Shown here: piece after piece, positions 1 to 12,126 of the stretch
Position numbering within the stretch: the first letter of the stretch is position 1
Layout: each line of letters begins with the position of its first letter
NCBI GenBank assembly: GCA_039090855.1
Contig: CM077012.1
Location: forward strand, 142,076,541-142,140,540
Length of the DNA: 64,000 nucleotides
From: Macrothele yani
Lineage: Eukaryota > Arthropoda > Arachnida > Araneae > Macrothelidae
Direction of reading: 5' to 3'
Notes under the pieces: model-generated
Database searches by the model: none
The model's input: the letters and a program-made list of their open reading frames with translations, nothing else
What the model was told of the DNA's origin: nothing
Translations under genes and position numbers: made by a program

Positions 1-1507
1 GATAAGCCCTAAAACTCTAATCCCTAAGATCATAATTTACGACCTCTGGCAAACAGAGAACGAATTTCTAAGAGAGCACCGCAAGTGGAAAAGCTCCGTA
101 GTGTATTTTCTCAGATCTCTTTTATTCTCTTGCGTATTGAAAGTTGCTGCCTAGTTTTTCAGCATCTTTGTACATTGTTATTGTGGCATAATGCGTTAAA
201 CAAAAAAAAAAAAAAAAAACTAATTCTTAATTCAAGAGACAAAGTAACTTGTAAATATGAGGACGATAACTGCATTGCTACTGATAAAGAAAAACAGAAG
301 CTCATAAAACACAGCGGACAAATTACGATCGCTAAATAGTAACATGAGTTCCATACTTGTTTTTCATAAATTCGTAATCAATAATTGTGCTACATTGGGT
401 TATACATTAATGAAAACGTACTCATACGTTCGAGGTCTGTTAATGTTTCTCATTATATCTAAATTTATTAATTTTTTTTTATTAATATAAAAAAAAACTG
501 AAATAAATCCAATTGCTACTACTTTGACACCAGGATGTGATTAAAGGAAGCATAAAAATTTTCGTTCAGTGTAACCTAACTGTATTTTCCTATTTTTGGG
601 CTACACCACGAACAGTTAAACTCTGTTTTTCTTATTTTAGGGTGCTGTGGTGCGTTTTGTTTCATATGAGCTTTTGAGAGTTTCGTGAGCTCCCACCTGA
701 CGTGTAATCTTTAAATAAGAAACTGAAATAAAAAAATAAAAAACAGGCAAGATGACAACTGCGAGATATACTCGTTCATTTAAATACCAGATCTACAAGA
801 AAATAATCAATAACATTTTTCTAACCCGACGCTGAGCCTTGTTGACATCATCTGCGATTGTCAAGTATCTGACGTTAACTAAAACACAGTATATATCTCC
901 TCTACCAGGGTTCCCACTCAAAAGTAATAAAAAAAATTCCCTGACTTTTATAGGTTTTCCAGGTGGTTCTTAAAGTTTTCCAGAATGGCATGTTGCAAAG
1001 AATTGTTACATTTCATTCCATTCATTTTTCTCACCAAAGAACACACTTTTAAATTCTTTAAGTAATTTGTCTTAATAAAATTACCTGCTTTTCATTAATA
1101 ACAACTAACTGCACATTATTTTCTGTACCAAAGTTCCGTGAACTTTGGTGAATACTACCCACACTGAATTTGTAAGTACATTCCCATAGAAACAGGTCAT
1201 ATGTAAGAAAAAATCTGTCAGTTGAATAGTTTCAGTTTTTCTATAACACACAATGCAGCTAAAGCTTAATGATGGAATGGCTCTGTTCAAAGAAACATGT
1301 TTCAAGAGAACCTACCAACAGACAAAGGACTTTGATCCATCATTTGGTTGGTTCTCTTGTGAAGTGTTTCTTCAAGCAGAAGCCATTGTGCCTAATTGTT
1401 CCATGTTATAACAACTGCCTGCAGAAATTGAACAAAAGCTTAATAACTGGCAATTTTAAAAATTCAATTTTGCATCTTTTCTTAGAGAATAAAGGAAATA
1501 CTTAATA

Positions 1508-3041
1508 CACTGCTGGACAATTGCTAAGGACGGATCATAAACAGCTATATAGCGCATAAAAAGTAAGTGTGGTTGGATGCCAAGGGAAATAAAATAATGT
1601 CAGAATGCCAGGACACTACAAGAAAGACAATTTATTGTGCTCTGAAATCCAGAAGGCTTTGGAACGTGTTCAAGGGACAAACAGACCATTTTGTGCAGAA
1701 TACGTAAACGTGAAAAAAAATGCAATTACTGTCCGCAGGCATTCCGGCGTAAGATGTCAATACGGTATATGGCCACCATGGAGGGCGATACAAGATTCCA
1801 CATGTCGTGTCATGCTTTGCACAACATTATCAAGCAGCTGTTGGGGTAATTTATCCCATTCCTCTGTCAGTGCACGGATGAGGGTGTCCTTGTTTATTGG
1901 AGGGCATTGGCGACCAGCAAGACTCCTCCCCAAAGCATCCCACACATTTTCAATGGGATTCAGATCTGGAGAACGTGCTGGCCATACGAGGCGTTGAATA
2001 TCCGCGCTCTCAAAAGACACTCCTGAACAGCGACTGTTCGATGACATGTTGTGTTGTCGTCCATGAAAATGAATCTATCGCCGACAGCACCACGGAACAT
2101 GCGAACATGAGGTAGCAGAACATCATTAATGTATCGTTGGCCAGTCATAGTCCCAGTTGGAAGCACATAGAGGGATGTACGGCCATTGATCATGATGCCA
2201 GCCCATACCATGACACTACATGTCGGATATTGGTCCCTTTCCTGTATGTTTGCTCGACAATATGCAGTACCACTATCACGCCAGATCAGTTGTCGTCGAC
2301 AATCAGAGGATAGACTGTATCTACTCTCATCTGAGAAGAGGGACAGCAGACCAGTCGTTATCAGTCCAATTGCGATGTTGATGGCACCATTGCAAACGGG
2401 CGGTATGGTGACGTCTGGACAATGGGATGCACACAACAGGACGGCGGGCGTATAGTCCTCCTTCATGCAAACGTCTGGCGATACTTTTTGGGAGATCCGC
2501 TTGCCAGTAGCAGCCATAAACTGATTTGCTACCTCACTAGCTGTGCTGCCCCGGTGTCTTTTTGTTGATAACACTATGTACCGATTTTCTGCAGGTGTCG
2601 TACTGCGAACATGACCTCCCCCGTGACGTTTGCTACACTCTCCATTTGTTTGAAATGATTTCCAAAGCCTTGAAACAACACTGTGGCTGACGTCGAACTC
2701 CGTGGCAACATCTGTTATTTTTTGTCCTTCTTCAATCTTGCCAATAATACGGCCATGTGTAAAATCATCTAGGTGATGTCGGGAAGACATACTGAAAATT
2801 GCAAGTTCGTCAATTGATTCTTTCCCTTTCAACTTTGCGTTTGAACAACAACGGTCAATACGCGTCAAATCCTTTATATCTCTTATCAGCGCTATGACGT
2901 CACGAACAAGTTCGGCAATCCAAAATTTGCATATGCACCACACGTCTTACTGTATCCCGCACTTATGCTAATTTCCACATTTTCCTGCCTTCCATTTTAT
3001 GGTTGCTATTGTCATCCGTCCTTAGCAATTGTCCGGCAGTG
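1508..3041 (-). mobile_element. Tc1-like transposon with terminal inverted repeats
   Basis: The terminal inverted repeats read CACTGCTGGACAATTGCTAA at the left and the near-identical inverse at the right (ending 3041). TA dinucleotides flank both (1506-1507 and 3042-3043), as expected for Tc1/mariner integration. The 1534-bp length suits a Tc1-like element with one transposase gene on the minus strand. It lies within the CAGGGTTC-ended element, so it inserted later. Both ends and the full coding span remain, but the transposase is frameshifted. Confidence 0.9.
1757..2790 (-). pseudogene. Tc1-family transposase, frameshifted
   Basis: This is a cut-and-paste DDE transposase of the Tc1 group. 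The start is placed at the Met of MSSRHHLDDF, because a helix-turn-helix region (EGQKITDVATEFDVSHSVVSRLW) follows directly and the upstream in-frame extension lacks family similarity. The catalytic motifs are visible: FSDESRYSL for the first Asp, FMDDNTTCHR for the second, and SPDLNPIENVWD for the Glu. The first two lie in one frame and the Glu motif in another (ORF 1757-2047), so a frameshift falls near 2000-2040. The C-terminal part (LPQQLLDNVVQSMTRH) is typical of the family. The protein would be about 340 aa once joined, near normal for Tc1; it is non-functional as it stands. Confidence 0.85.
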
Positions 3042-3284
3042 TATAACTGAGAGTAAGATCTACGAAATTCCAGGCAGGCAGTAATTGCTTGAAATCTTGA
3101 AAAAAGAAATTTTTTTTTGGCAAAATAAAGTATCCATTGATTAAAAAAAAAAAATGGGGGGGGGGGGGGGTAATTTTCCCTGATTTTTACAAAAAAGGGG
3201 TAATTTTCCCTGATTTTTGGAACAGTTTTCAAATTCCCTGAGAATTCCAGGTTTTCCCTGTTGAGTGGGGAGAACCCTGTCTAC

Positions 3285-4639
3285 CTTGCAAGAATAGGCA
3301 CCGAGATATATCCCCGATTACTTTATTTCTCAAGCTGTCATTCCTTGATCATTTTCTCTTAACAGCAGGCGTGGACAATTAGACAATTTATTAATTCCTG
3401 AAATAGAACTATTTCATGTCTAAAAATTCTGTCTGATATTGCGTGAGCTGTAGAAATCATTAATCAATATTCCAAAAATTGTTTTCAACGTCAATTGCAT
3501 AATTTATAAGCGTCAGTACTGTATATCGTTAAGCTATACAGGGAGAAAAGAGTTTATATTAGTTCTTCTCGTCTTTGATTGGTGAGAATACCAATATATT
3601 TCAGACGTCTGTTGCATAATTTTTATGCGTTATTTGTGTGTAACCTTTTTCACGGTATAGCTCATATTGGTAAGCTGTACGGAGAAAATGGTTTACATTA
3701 GTTTTCCTCGTCGTCGAATGGCTAAGAATGTGGTGGATAGCATCCGACGATTTGGCGTGAAATGACCCTTTAAGCAATATTTTACAGTTATATTATTTGA
3801 AATGCCTTTAACATAACATTAATTCACTATCCTTCCTCCTTCAAGCATCACACCAAATTATCGTGCGATCTGACCAACGAGTGCAGTGGTATCTTGATCT
3901 GCAGCCCGTCCGAAGGCAAACATCCACTCCCGCTGCCAACGCTATTCGCTGCACACTGTTTCACAGTGGCAAAATACGAGCCGTGCACCATATTTAAAAA
4001 TTATTTTCTCAACGCACACACGAAAGCCCAAGGGTTTTTTTTTTTCTTCATTTGCTAGACTAAACTTTTCTTTAAAAGCGAAAAACAATTGCGATCTTTT
4101 AAGTGCTGTACTACATTGCTTTTTTACGTTTTGAAAAAGGCTCTCCTGTTGCACGTAACTCAAAAACTAAAGAAGATAGAAATTCGTGCAATGCACCAAT
4201 CGATTCCTTGGGGAAATTATGAAGGAGTGGTGATTTTGGTACTTTTTTTTATCCAAACAATGGAGATATTTGCGTTTTTACGCGATTAAGGCCCACCATG
4301 CATCAGAATTCGAAAATTAATATCTTCTAATCTACGGGAAATAAAAAATTAAACTTTCAGGATTTTCATACATACCTTGGGGTGAAAAAAAAAATCTTAA
4401 GAATCTGAGATGGTGAGGTGGATAGCATCTGACGATTTGGCGTGGAATGACCCTACATATAAGAGGTGAACTTATCGATGGGGCTACTCTTCAGAAAACT
4501 TGAGACTTCTAAAGCAAGAAACAAGACCTCACCTCCCAATTTCCATGCAATTATGATATTAGTGCACCAATGAGGAAAATGCTTTTTTCCAAGCAAATGA
4601 AAGAAATATGTATGAATCAAACTTCCAAATTATGTGTGC
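3285..4639. other. Non-coding stretch, no gene seen
   Basis: No convincing ORF. Two short imperfect direct repeats are seen around 3735-3770 and 4415-4455 (both containing 'gacgatttggcgtg' then 'aatgaccct'). A locally GC- and CpG-richer patch lies at 3840-3960. Its function is unknown, and it was not recognised as the missing last Lon exon. Confidence 0.4.
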
Positions 4640-4641
4640 TA

Positions 4642-5912
4642 TCGGGTTGTCGGAAAAGTCAAGACGTATTTTGGCACCCGATGGCAGTTGAGCGGTTTTG
4701 GAAGTACTAGAGGCATGCGCAGCTCTGTTATCGCTATGGCATTCGACAGATGCCAGTTCTAACTGCAGTCTAAAATAAATAGTGAGCGATTCGGTTGATT
4801 TGCAGAGATTTGACATCAAGTTGAGTTTGGAAGATCAAACTGTGCATTTTCACCTAATTTTACTTCCGTAAAGGTAAAAAAATGCGTCAAGCTTGTGAAA
4901 AGTTGCGTGAAGTGTACAGTGATAATGCTCTACAAGAACGTCAGTGCCAGCGGTGGTTTGGAAAATTCCGTGCTGGCGATTTTGACTTCAATGATGCTCC
5001 TCGGTCCAGGAGGCCAAGCGAGGTTGACGACGACCAAATCAAGGCATTGATCTAGTCAAACCCACGTTGCACAACACGAGAGATTGTAGACACATTGCAC
5101 ATCCATCATTCAAGCATTCACAACCACCTGAGAAGTTGGGATACGTAAGCAAGCTCGATGTGTGGGTTCCTCATGAACTCAAAGAAGCTCAATTGACGGC
5201 GCGTATAAACATATGCGATATGCTCATTAAACGTGTGGAAAACAATCCTTTTTTGAAGTGACTGATAACTGGTGACGAAAAGTGGATTGTGTGCAACAAT
5301 GTGCTGCGCAAACGGTCTTGGTCCCGACGTGCTGCTTTGCCTCAAACCACATCCAAAGCAGACATTAATCAGCGGAAGGTTCTGGTCTCAGTGTGGTGGG
5401 ATTTTAAAGGTGTCATGTTTCTCGAACTCCTACCATGGAACCAAACAATCAATTCAAATGTGTACTGTCGGCAATTCGACAGTTAGAACGAATCCATCAT
5501 CCAGAAACGTCGAGAGCTCATTCATCGTAAAGGTGTTGTGTTCCATCACGACAACACACACAAGTTTGATCACCCACCAAGAATTATTGGAGCTTGGGTG
5601 GGATGTGTTGCCACACCCAGCATACTCGCCTGACCTTGTGCTGTCAAAATTCCACTTGTTTCACTCTCTTCAACAGTCCTTGCGTGGTATAACATTCAAT
5701 TCAGATGAGGCTGTAAATCAGCACCTTGTGCAGTTTTCGCCACGAAAGACAGGGCCTTCTATGAACGAGGCATTCTGCAACTCACTGAAAGATGGCAAAA
5801 GGTTATTGAACAAAACAGGCATTATATCATTGATTGATCTTTGTTCTTTCTATCAATAAATGACCTTTCCAAAACATGGCTAAAATAAGTAATGACTTTT
5901 CCGACAACCCAA
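4642..5912 (+). mobile_element. mariner transposon, nearly full length, decayed
   Basis: The ends are inverted repeats of TYGGGTTGTCGGAAAAGTC with TA on both sides (4640-4641 and 5913-5914). Length 1271 bp is typical for mariner. The transposase reads on the plus strand from about 4850 to 5856. An HTH-bearing N-terminus (MRQACEKLREVYSDNALQER) begins at 4882. The central GYVSKLDVWVPHELKEA and ITGDEKW motifs and the HHDN motif are present. It is interrupted by stops near 5053 and 5258 and by frameshifts. The expected third catalytic Asp (SPDLAPSD) reads SPDLVLSK, so this copy is dead. A sister copy lies at 37163-38187. Confidence 0.9.
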
Positions 5913-5944
5913 TAGTTGAGGTGTCTGCCTCCTTTAAGCACAGA

Positions 5945-6090
5945 CCCATGCACCCTGAAGCCAAGATTCAGGCTGGAATCAATAAGTTCTCAGATATGTA
6001 AGTATGGTATCAATGGAAGAAGAAAATTCCCAAAGGCATATCCTGAAGCAGATATTCAGGCTGGAATTGGAAGTTCTCAGACATACATGA
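5945..6090. repeat. Short imperfect tandem duplication
   Basis: Two copies of a segment starting 'cctgaagc' and containing 'attcaggctggaat' and 'agttctcaga' lie about 90 bp apart (near 5950 and 6041). It abuts the 3' side of the LINE remnant that follows and may belong to its tail. Confidence 0.45.
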
Positions 6091-6159
6091 ATACCATTAC
6101 GCTGTTCTCTGAGATTCAGAGGTTAGCTCCTCAAAGAAAGACCACCTGCCAAGTAAACA

Positions 6160-9000
6160 TTTAACTGATGGAACTAGAATGCACTTGTTTGTGTATCAGA
6201 TGTCTCCATTTACAACAATCTCTGCACACAGCTCGAGTTTTGTTAACATCCATCACATGCCCCACACAAGACCTTTTGTACTTCATACTCAATCTTTTTC
6301 TCAAACAGACATTCCTGAATTTGGTCCCTCCCATGATTCTCCTAGGCCTTCCTCTACCTTTCTTTCCTTCCAATTGGGCTGAAAAAATTCTCTTAGCACC
6401 TCACTCATTCTTTGAACATGACCAAACCACCAAAGAACACTAGTCTTTACCTTACTAACAACATTTTGCCTCGCATTACACATCTGCAACACACCTTCAT
6501 TGCTCACATGATCAGAGCATGTCTTACCAGAACACCCCCCCCCATAAGTAACACATCTACCCAGCACACAAACAACTGTCTTTTCTGTGGTAATCAGGTT
6601 TCACTGCCATATGTCAGAGTAGGAACAATCACCCTTTCATACAGACATTTGGGACTTCCTTAAGAACCCATCCTTCCTATGAAATTCTCCTAAGGCAGTT
6701 ATGACTTTCAATGAAGAATTCATTAGCCTACTAATTTTGCCATCTAATTTGCTCTCTATCAAACATACTTTCTAAATATACAAACTCATTGACCTAGCCA
6801 ATCTTTGTGCCATTAAGACTTATCTTGCATTTAGTACTAACAGTTCCTCGCTCAAAAACCATTACTTCAGATTTTCCCTTATTTATACAGTTTGAATTTC
6901 GTATAAACTTCATACATCTGGGACAACTCTGCAACTCACTTTTGCTTTCTGCCAACAAGACTGTCATCCACACAGAGCAGTCTGCACACATGGATATTAC
7001 CAAGACAAATTTCAGTATTATCCTTTTTGGCATCACACATGCATGCATTCATAACTATATTAAATAGCCAGGGTGACATTACAATCTTCTCAGACTCCTA
7101 CACCAATAGAAAACCATTTTTATAAAACACCATTCACTCATACACATGCTCTACTGCCAGCATACATTGCTTTCACACTGTTAAGTAGATCCCCAGTAAT
7201 ACTATATTTATTCAATACTTTCCACAGAAGAGTCCTATTTACTTTGTCATAAGCTTTCTCTAAATCTATGAAGGCAGCCAATACTTTACCAATAGGCAGA
7301 TACATTTCAATCACCATGCAAAAATTTGATTAGTGCAGCCCTTACCAGGCATAAAACCACTCTGTATATTCCACACTTTCTCTGATGTACGACCTCATAC
7401 CTTATCAATAGTTATCTTCTCAAACACTTTTCCCGGCACACTCAGCAAACCAATACCACAGTAGTTCTTGCATTTAGTCTGATCACCTTTTCCCTTGTAC
7501 AAGGGAACAATGATAGCATCCCTCCAATTTTGAGCTCTCAACATAACTGGTAAATTTCACTTATTCAATCAAGCACAGAGTCACGGCCATATTTTAGCAT
7601 CTCAGTAGTTATGCCATCTACTCCCAAAGCCTTGCCATTCTGAAGAGATTTTAGAGCTTTACACACCTCTTCCCTTGAGATTTCCCAGTGCTTCCATCTC
7701 TCACCATGGCATCTGCTTCAGAATGATCTTTGCTTTCATAATCTAATAAATCACAGAAGTACTCACCCTATCTTTCACTTAGCTCATTTGGCTCCCATAT
7801 CATTTCTCAGACCCTATTCTTTACAAAACTCAAGACTTATTTTTCCTCTTTTTCATGTCTTATGTAGATCTTCCAGAATGCTTTTCAATCTTTCCAAAGA
7901 GCCAAATCGTGCCTTTCCTCCTTTTCCTTCCTATCTTTTGCCTTACTCAGGTGAACCAGCTTTGCTGCCTCATGCTTTTTACAGAGATATTCACCCTCAG
8001 AAACTCCACCTTGCACCATCCTCAAGTATACTTCCTTCTTTCTTTTTACTGCTTCTTTAATCTCATTGTTCCACCATGCATCATTTTTAAAGTTACCCAC
8101 TGTTGCAGTACCACAGACCTCTTCACGGCAGTGACAACACAGTTCTTAGACCAAGTCCACTTCTTTTCTACATCCCTCTCGCATGCCTTCAACTCATTGA
8201 GACGTTCACCGAGTAAACCAGAGTAATGCTGATGTTCTACAGGCAGCCTTTCAACCTTTATTCTTTTCATCACAGGCAACTTTCTATATCTCCTTCTCCA
8301 CCCAACATTCAGTTTCACCCGTGATACTAACAGGTGGTGATCAGAGCCAACATCTACACCTCTCACCACATTGGTATCAACCACTAAGTGTTTCAGACAC
8401 TGATCATAAACAAAATCTATTATACTCTAATCCCACAGTATGATTTTACCAAGTGTATGTGTGGATATACTTGCGACTGAAAAAGATTACATACCCACAA
8501 TCCATTTTCAATGCAGAGTTCAATTAATCTTCATTATCATTCACACCAGAAAGTTATCAGAAGCCCAGTTCTGAATGCCTACTCTAGCATTGAATTCCCC
8601 TGCTGCAATAACTTTCTTTTTCACACCAAACTGGCTCAAAACAGTTTTTAGCTCACTCCAAAAATCTTCTGTATCAGATGGATCTGAATCGCAAGGAGCA
8701 TACACCACAACAATTACTATTCTCTGAAGTTTCACTTTCAAATGAATCCAGAGAATTCTTTCACTTATGCAGCTGTAATGAATCAAAGTTGTTTATCTTT
8801 TCACTTAAAATCAACACCTACACCAGCCTGTCGTCATCTCACACACACACAGTTCTATTCATTTCTTCTATCCCAATTTCTTTCTTTTTAATTTTGCTTA
8901 CACACAACACATCCAATCTATACTTATTCATTTCTTGAATCACCTCATTTATCTTTCTATTTATACCTCTGGTATTCCATATACCAATCTTAAACTAACT
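6160..9000 (-). mobile_element. Non-LTR retrotransposon (LINE) remnant, minus strand
   Basis: Pieces of a LINE ORF2 appear in order on the minus strand. Endonuclease: VVVYAPCDSDPSDTEDFW, then VIAAGEFNARVG (8541-8786), where GDFNARVG is usual, and GSDHHLLVSRV near 8330. A linker contains DAWWNNEIKEAVKRKKE (7885-8100). Reverse transcriptase: IPLYKGKGDQ near 7500, SVPGKVFEK near 7430 and AFIDLEKAYDKVNR near 7260. The catalytic region, degenerate, ends VLLAESKSELQ (6794-7048). The C-terminus has VLWWFGHVQRMSEVL and KGRGRPRRI (6161-6567). Many stops and frameshifts break it. The domain order and the C-terminal FGHV..GRGRPR pattern fit the RTE-like or related endonuclease-reverse transcriptase LINEs; the clade is not certain. 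Confidence 0.8.
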
Positions 9001-9784
9001 CAGCCAAGATCTCCTCCTCCTACACCCTTTGGAAATTACAGGTCATTCTGTGGTGGACCATCCTTTTCAAGTGTGGTAGGTAGACCATATCAGAGACTTG
9101 AGTCAAAAATATTCTTTCTTTGGGTCACAGAAATCATAAAAGTGCATCAGTGTGGGTGATCAGCCCACAGCTAACAGTTCCAGTTGATCATTCCACCTAA
9201 TGATTCTGGAATTTGGGGTCTTTTTTCTAATGTCACATAACTAGTTGGTACCTTTCCAAATTTCATAAAGGTTTACAGGGAATTTAGTGCTGATGTAATT
9301 ATCGGCAAAAACATGCATCTCTGCCACACTGGAAACCTCCTTTCATAAAAAGGATAAAACAATATAGCAAAAAAAAAAATTCTTGGGGGAGGCAGAATAA
9401 AAAGATGTGATTAAAAACTTTTACAAATAAAAAGTGCAAAATCAAAAGTTGCTATCTCATAAGCTCCTCACTGTACAAACAGAATTCTAGTTCACTAAAA
9501 ATAAAAAAATAAAATAAAACGTTTTTTGAGAAACAACAAAAAATTTACACCACAGCCATCACTGGAGGCAAATTTAACTTTTTACACACCACAACAAAAT
9601 ACTAATAGGAAATTATGTTAATGTTGAGATCAACAAATAAGCTTAGATAACAAATCAACAGATTTGAAATTAAAACAGATAATTCTGATTTCAGAATTTC
9701 ATTATCTGAACACAAATTAAAAAGTATAACTGAATACTTCTGCAACTATCAACAACACAACTTATTTCTACCAATTATACATAC
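9001..9784. other. Unassigned A/T-rich sequence downstream of the last visible Lon exon
   Basis: No gene, repeat terminus or recognisable ORF was seen. On the minus strand this is the beginning of the intron that follows the exon at 9785-9895. Confidence 0.4.
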
Positions 9785-9895
9785 CTGAACCGACATGGGA
9801 ACTTCTACTAAATCTTTTTCATTGTGACTTGGCAGGATACAAGACCTCATTCCAGCTCTATGTGCTGCTAGTATTTTAGATTTAATTCCACCAAC
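9785..9895 (-). CDS. LONP2: LONP2-like Lon protease exon (catalytic Lys segment)
   Basis: This 111-nt exon encodes 37 residues beginning [19 protein letters not shown] and ending LVEVPMSVQ. It is the Lon protease-domain segment with the catalytic lysine of the Ser-Lys dyad (the first Lys of GGIKSK, by comparison with the family). The boundaries are clear: a T-rich tract ending TAG precedes GTT GGT on the minus strand, and CAG is followed by a GTATGT donor. It begins at a codon boundary that completes LVLP|VGGIK from the exon at 41387-41590. Peroxisomal Lon proteins usually have about 50 more residues ending in a peroxisome-targeting tripeptide; that last exon was not located between 1 and 9784. 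Confidence 0.93.
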
Positions 9896-10389
9896 CTACA
9901 AAAAAAAAAAAAGTTAAGATATACACCACTAAAAAAACAAACAGAAAAACATTTATACTCACTAATATTTTAAATTCTTATTTGAGTGATACATGCTAGA
10001 CAAATTTATTGCCCTTATCATAGTAGCAAATTAAAGACATTTCTAACACATCACCCCTTTCTTGCATGTGAAATTATAAGAGTCCTTAAAATATTACAAT
10101 GCACTAAATTAATGAAGCAGTAGATTTTGAAAGTAAATGAAGACAAAACAAGAAATTGTGCTAAAACAAATTAAAAAAAAATCTTAATCTGCCATTTTTA
10201 CCAAACTAGAAATAAATTTCATATCCATTAGACCTGTATTGAATCTGCAGGTCACAATGAAAGCTGGCTTTTGCAGGAGATCATGAAATAACTCAAACTA
10301 CATCTAAGAAGAAAGAATATATTATACATACAGGGTTCTTAGGAAAGTCTGTTTAGCCCCCTTTTAACTTTTCAACCGCTTATCTTATT

Positions 10390-12126
10390 ACCACGGAAGT
10401 AACATGTACCTATAAGGAAAGTGACCATATGCAATCGATTGGACGTGCTTGTGTCCCTAGGGGACAAATACAAAACTTAGCAAAACTAACTCAGAAACCA
10501 AGAGAGATGCACAAAAAGTCCAATTACAAAATGAAATAGCAGTATTTTAATTAGTACAAAACGACACTTGGGTCAACAGAAGCTCTTACAGGAAAGACAT
10601 GTTAAAGTAGTAAACTTTAAATTACACACAAACCAACACACAGTACATGTAGTACAGGTGCAACTAACCTAGCAAGTGGTCTACCATACACATTGTTCGA
10701 AGTGTGCACCATCAGCGATGGTGGACTTGGGACAGAAATGCATCTCGAACAGCATGCAGCATCGCAGGGGTTACAGAATTACAGGCCCTGACGATGTGTT
10801 CCTTTAAATCTGCCACGCTGGAAGGTTCTGTAGAGTACACTTGATCCTTCAGGTATCCCCAAAAGAAGAAGTCCATCGATGTTAGGACGGGTGACTGTTG
10901 TGTCCATTCCGTACAACTACCATACCCACTAATATTGTTGCTGGAACGTGCAAGATGAGAACGAGCGAACTGGAAAGGTTTTGTGGGAAGGACAGCAGTC
11001 ATGTTGAAACCATATATGTGGTAATGTAGTCAAAGGAACATCATCCAACCAATCACTTACTGGACCACATAACAGCTGCAAGTAACGCTGAACTGTTAAA
11101 TTTCCCTCAATGAACACAGGTCCAATTATGGACGTTTGCCACTTTCCACACCACACATTAAGTGACTAGCGTAGTTGATGGCGTGCTTGTCTAGTCATGT
11201 GTGGATTTCTCACGTCCCAGTAGTGGGAGTTCTGGCAATTGATTATCCTGCCCCTTGTAAATGTTGAATGGTCAGTCCACAGGATGGTGTCCACAAACCA
11301 CAGCTTTTCCTATAAGGTGTTAAAGACGAAGTTACAAAAGTCATACCGCCTTTGAAGGTCTCCAGGCATCAGGTTTTGCACAACAGCATCATGGTAGGGA
11401 TGCGCACATGTTTGTTCAAGGTATGCCATCCCCGCAATGCCGATAATCCACACCCACAGCTCACTGCCGTCTTACCACTTCGGAGATTTGCAAGAACGTA
11501 GCCCAAAACATCCGCAGGATGTACTCTTGCACTGGCACCAATGGGATGATCGGAACGATGACTCTCAGTAACTCTTCCTGTTTCTCTCAGGCGCTGGACA
11601 ACTTTGGCAATTGTCTGTTGCTGACTAGTGGGAAACCGTACTCTATACAACCTCGCAGCCTTTCTTGCTTTCTACTGACATTTGCCATACAGCAAGACCA
11701 TATCACAGTACTAGTCATTCCTGAAGATATCCATTTACCTGCCAACCTCATACTCTGATTCACACTCAATTCCCACCCATCATTTAGCCCTTTGGCTGCC
11801 TGACATCATTTTACGTCAAACTTGAAATTAGCATAACTACGCATTATATCTTGTACCCACTTTTCTGTTGCTGTTGTGTGCTAGCAGCAGGACATTTGAT
11901 GCTTTGTTCGTTCGAGTTTTCTTGTCTTTTCTGTTAAACCAAGTGTCGTTTTGTGCTAATTAAACACAGCCTTTCATTTTGTAATTGGACTGTTTTGCAC
12001 ATCTCTTGGTTTCTGAGTTAGTTTTGCTAAGTTTCATATTTTGCCACTAGGTGCGCTACAACCACATCCAATCAATTGTGCGTGGTCACTTTGCTATAGG
12101 TGCACGTATGTTACTTCCATGGCGGT
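10390..12126 (-). mobile_element. Tc1/mariner-superfamily element with long inverted ends
   Basis: The two ends are inverted copies of each other over roughly 160 bp. Shared landmarks are 'ggaagtaaca', 'aaagtgacca', 'aacttagcaaaactaactca', 'gaaaccaagaga' and 'gtccaattacaaaatga' (left about 10390-10545; right, inverted, about 11970-12126). Between them is a minus-strand transposase. Long inverted ends of this kind are seen in some Tc1/mariner relatives. The precise target duplication could not be fixed. Confidence 0.8.
10712..11700 (-). pseudogene. Tc1/mariner-superfamily transposase (third catalytic residue Asp), frameshifted
   Basis: Minus-strand reading gives, in order: an N-terminal segment (YRVRFPTSQQQTIAKVV, LRETGRVTESH; 11369-11650), ILWTDHSTFTR near 11270 (first Asp), NVWCGKWQTSIIGPVF and FQHDCCPSH (second Asp; ORF 10929-11156), then SMDFFFWGYLKDQVYSTEP (third Asp; ORF 10712-11002). 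The DFF.WGYLKD pattern is typical of a mariner-related transposase group common in arthropods. At least two frameshifts and a stop near 11160 break it, although all three catalytic acids can still be read. Confidence 0.8.

Larger units (their letters stand above)
906..3279. mobile_element. CAGGGTTC-ended DNA element hosting a nested Tc1 copy
   Basis: The left end starts CAGGGTTCCCACTC and the right end is its imperfect inverse (GAGTGGGG, then AACCCTG). The 5-bp word TCTAC flanks both ends (901-905 and 3280-3284), which looks like a target-site duplication. No transposase of its own is visible. The interior is A/T-rich with repeated 'ttccctga'-type motifs, and most of its length is a later Tc1 insertion (1508-3041). 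The CAGGG terminus recalls hAT-type ends, but a 5-bp duplication is shorter than the usual 8 bp, so the superfamily is uncertain. It is probably a non-autonomous element. Confidence 0.6.

Noticed and set aside
1605..2455. Plus-strand ORFs of 70-130 aa across the first Tc1 element
   Set aside because: Shadows of the minus-strand transposase, which carries all catalytic motifs.
3820..3960. Last Lon exon or a promoter in the CpG-richer patch
   Set aside because: No Lon-like reading frame with a splice acceptor was found, and no core promoter motifs could be supported.
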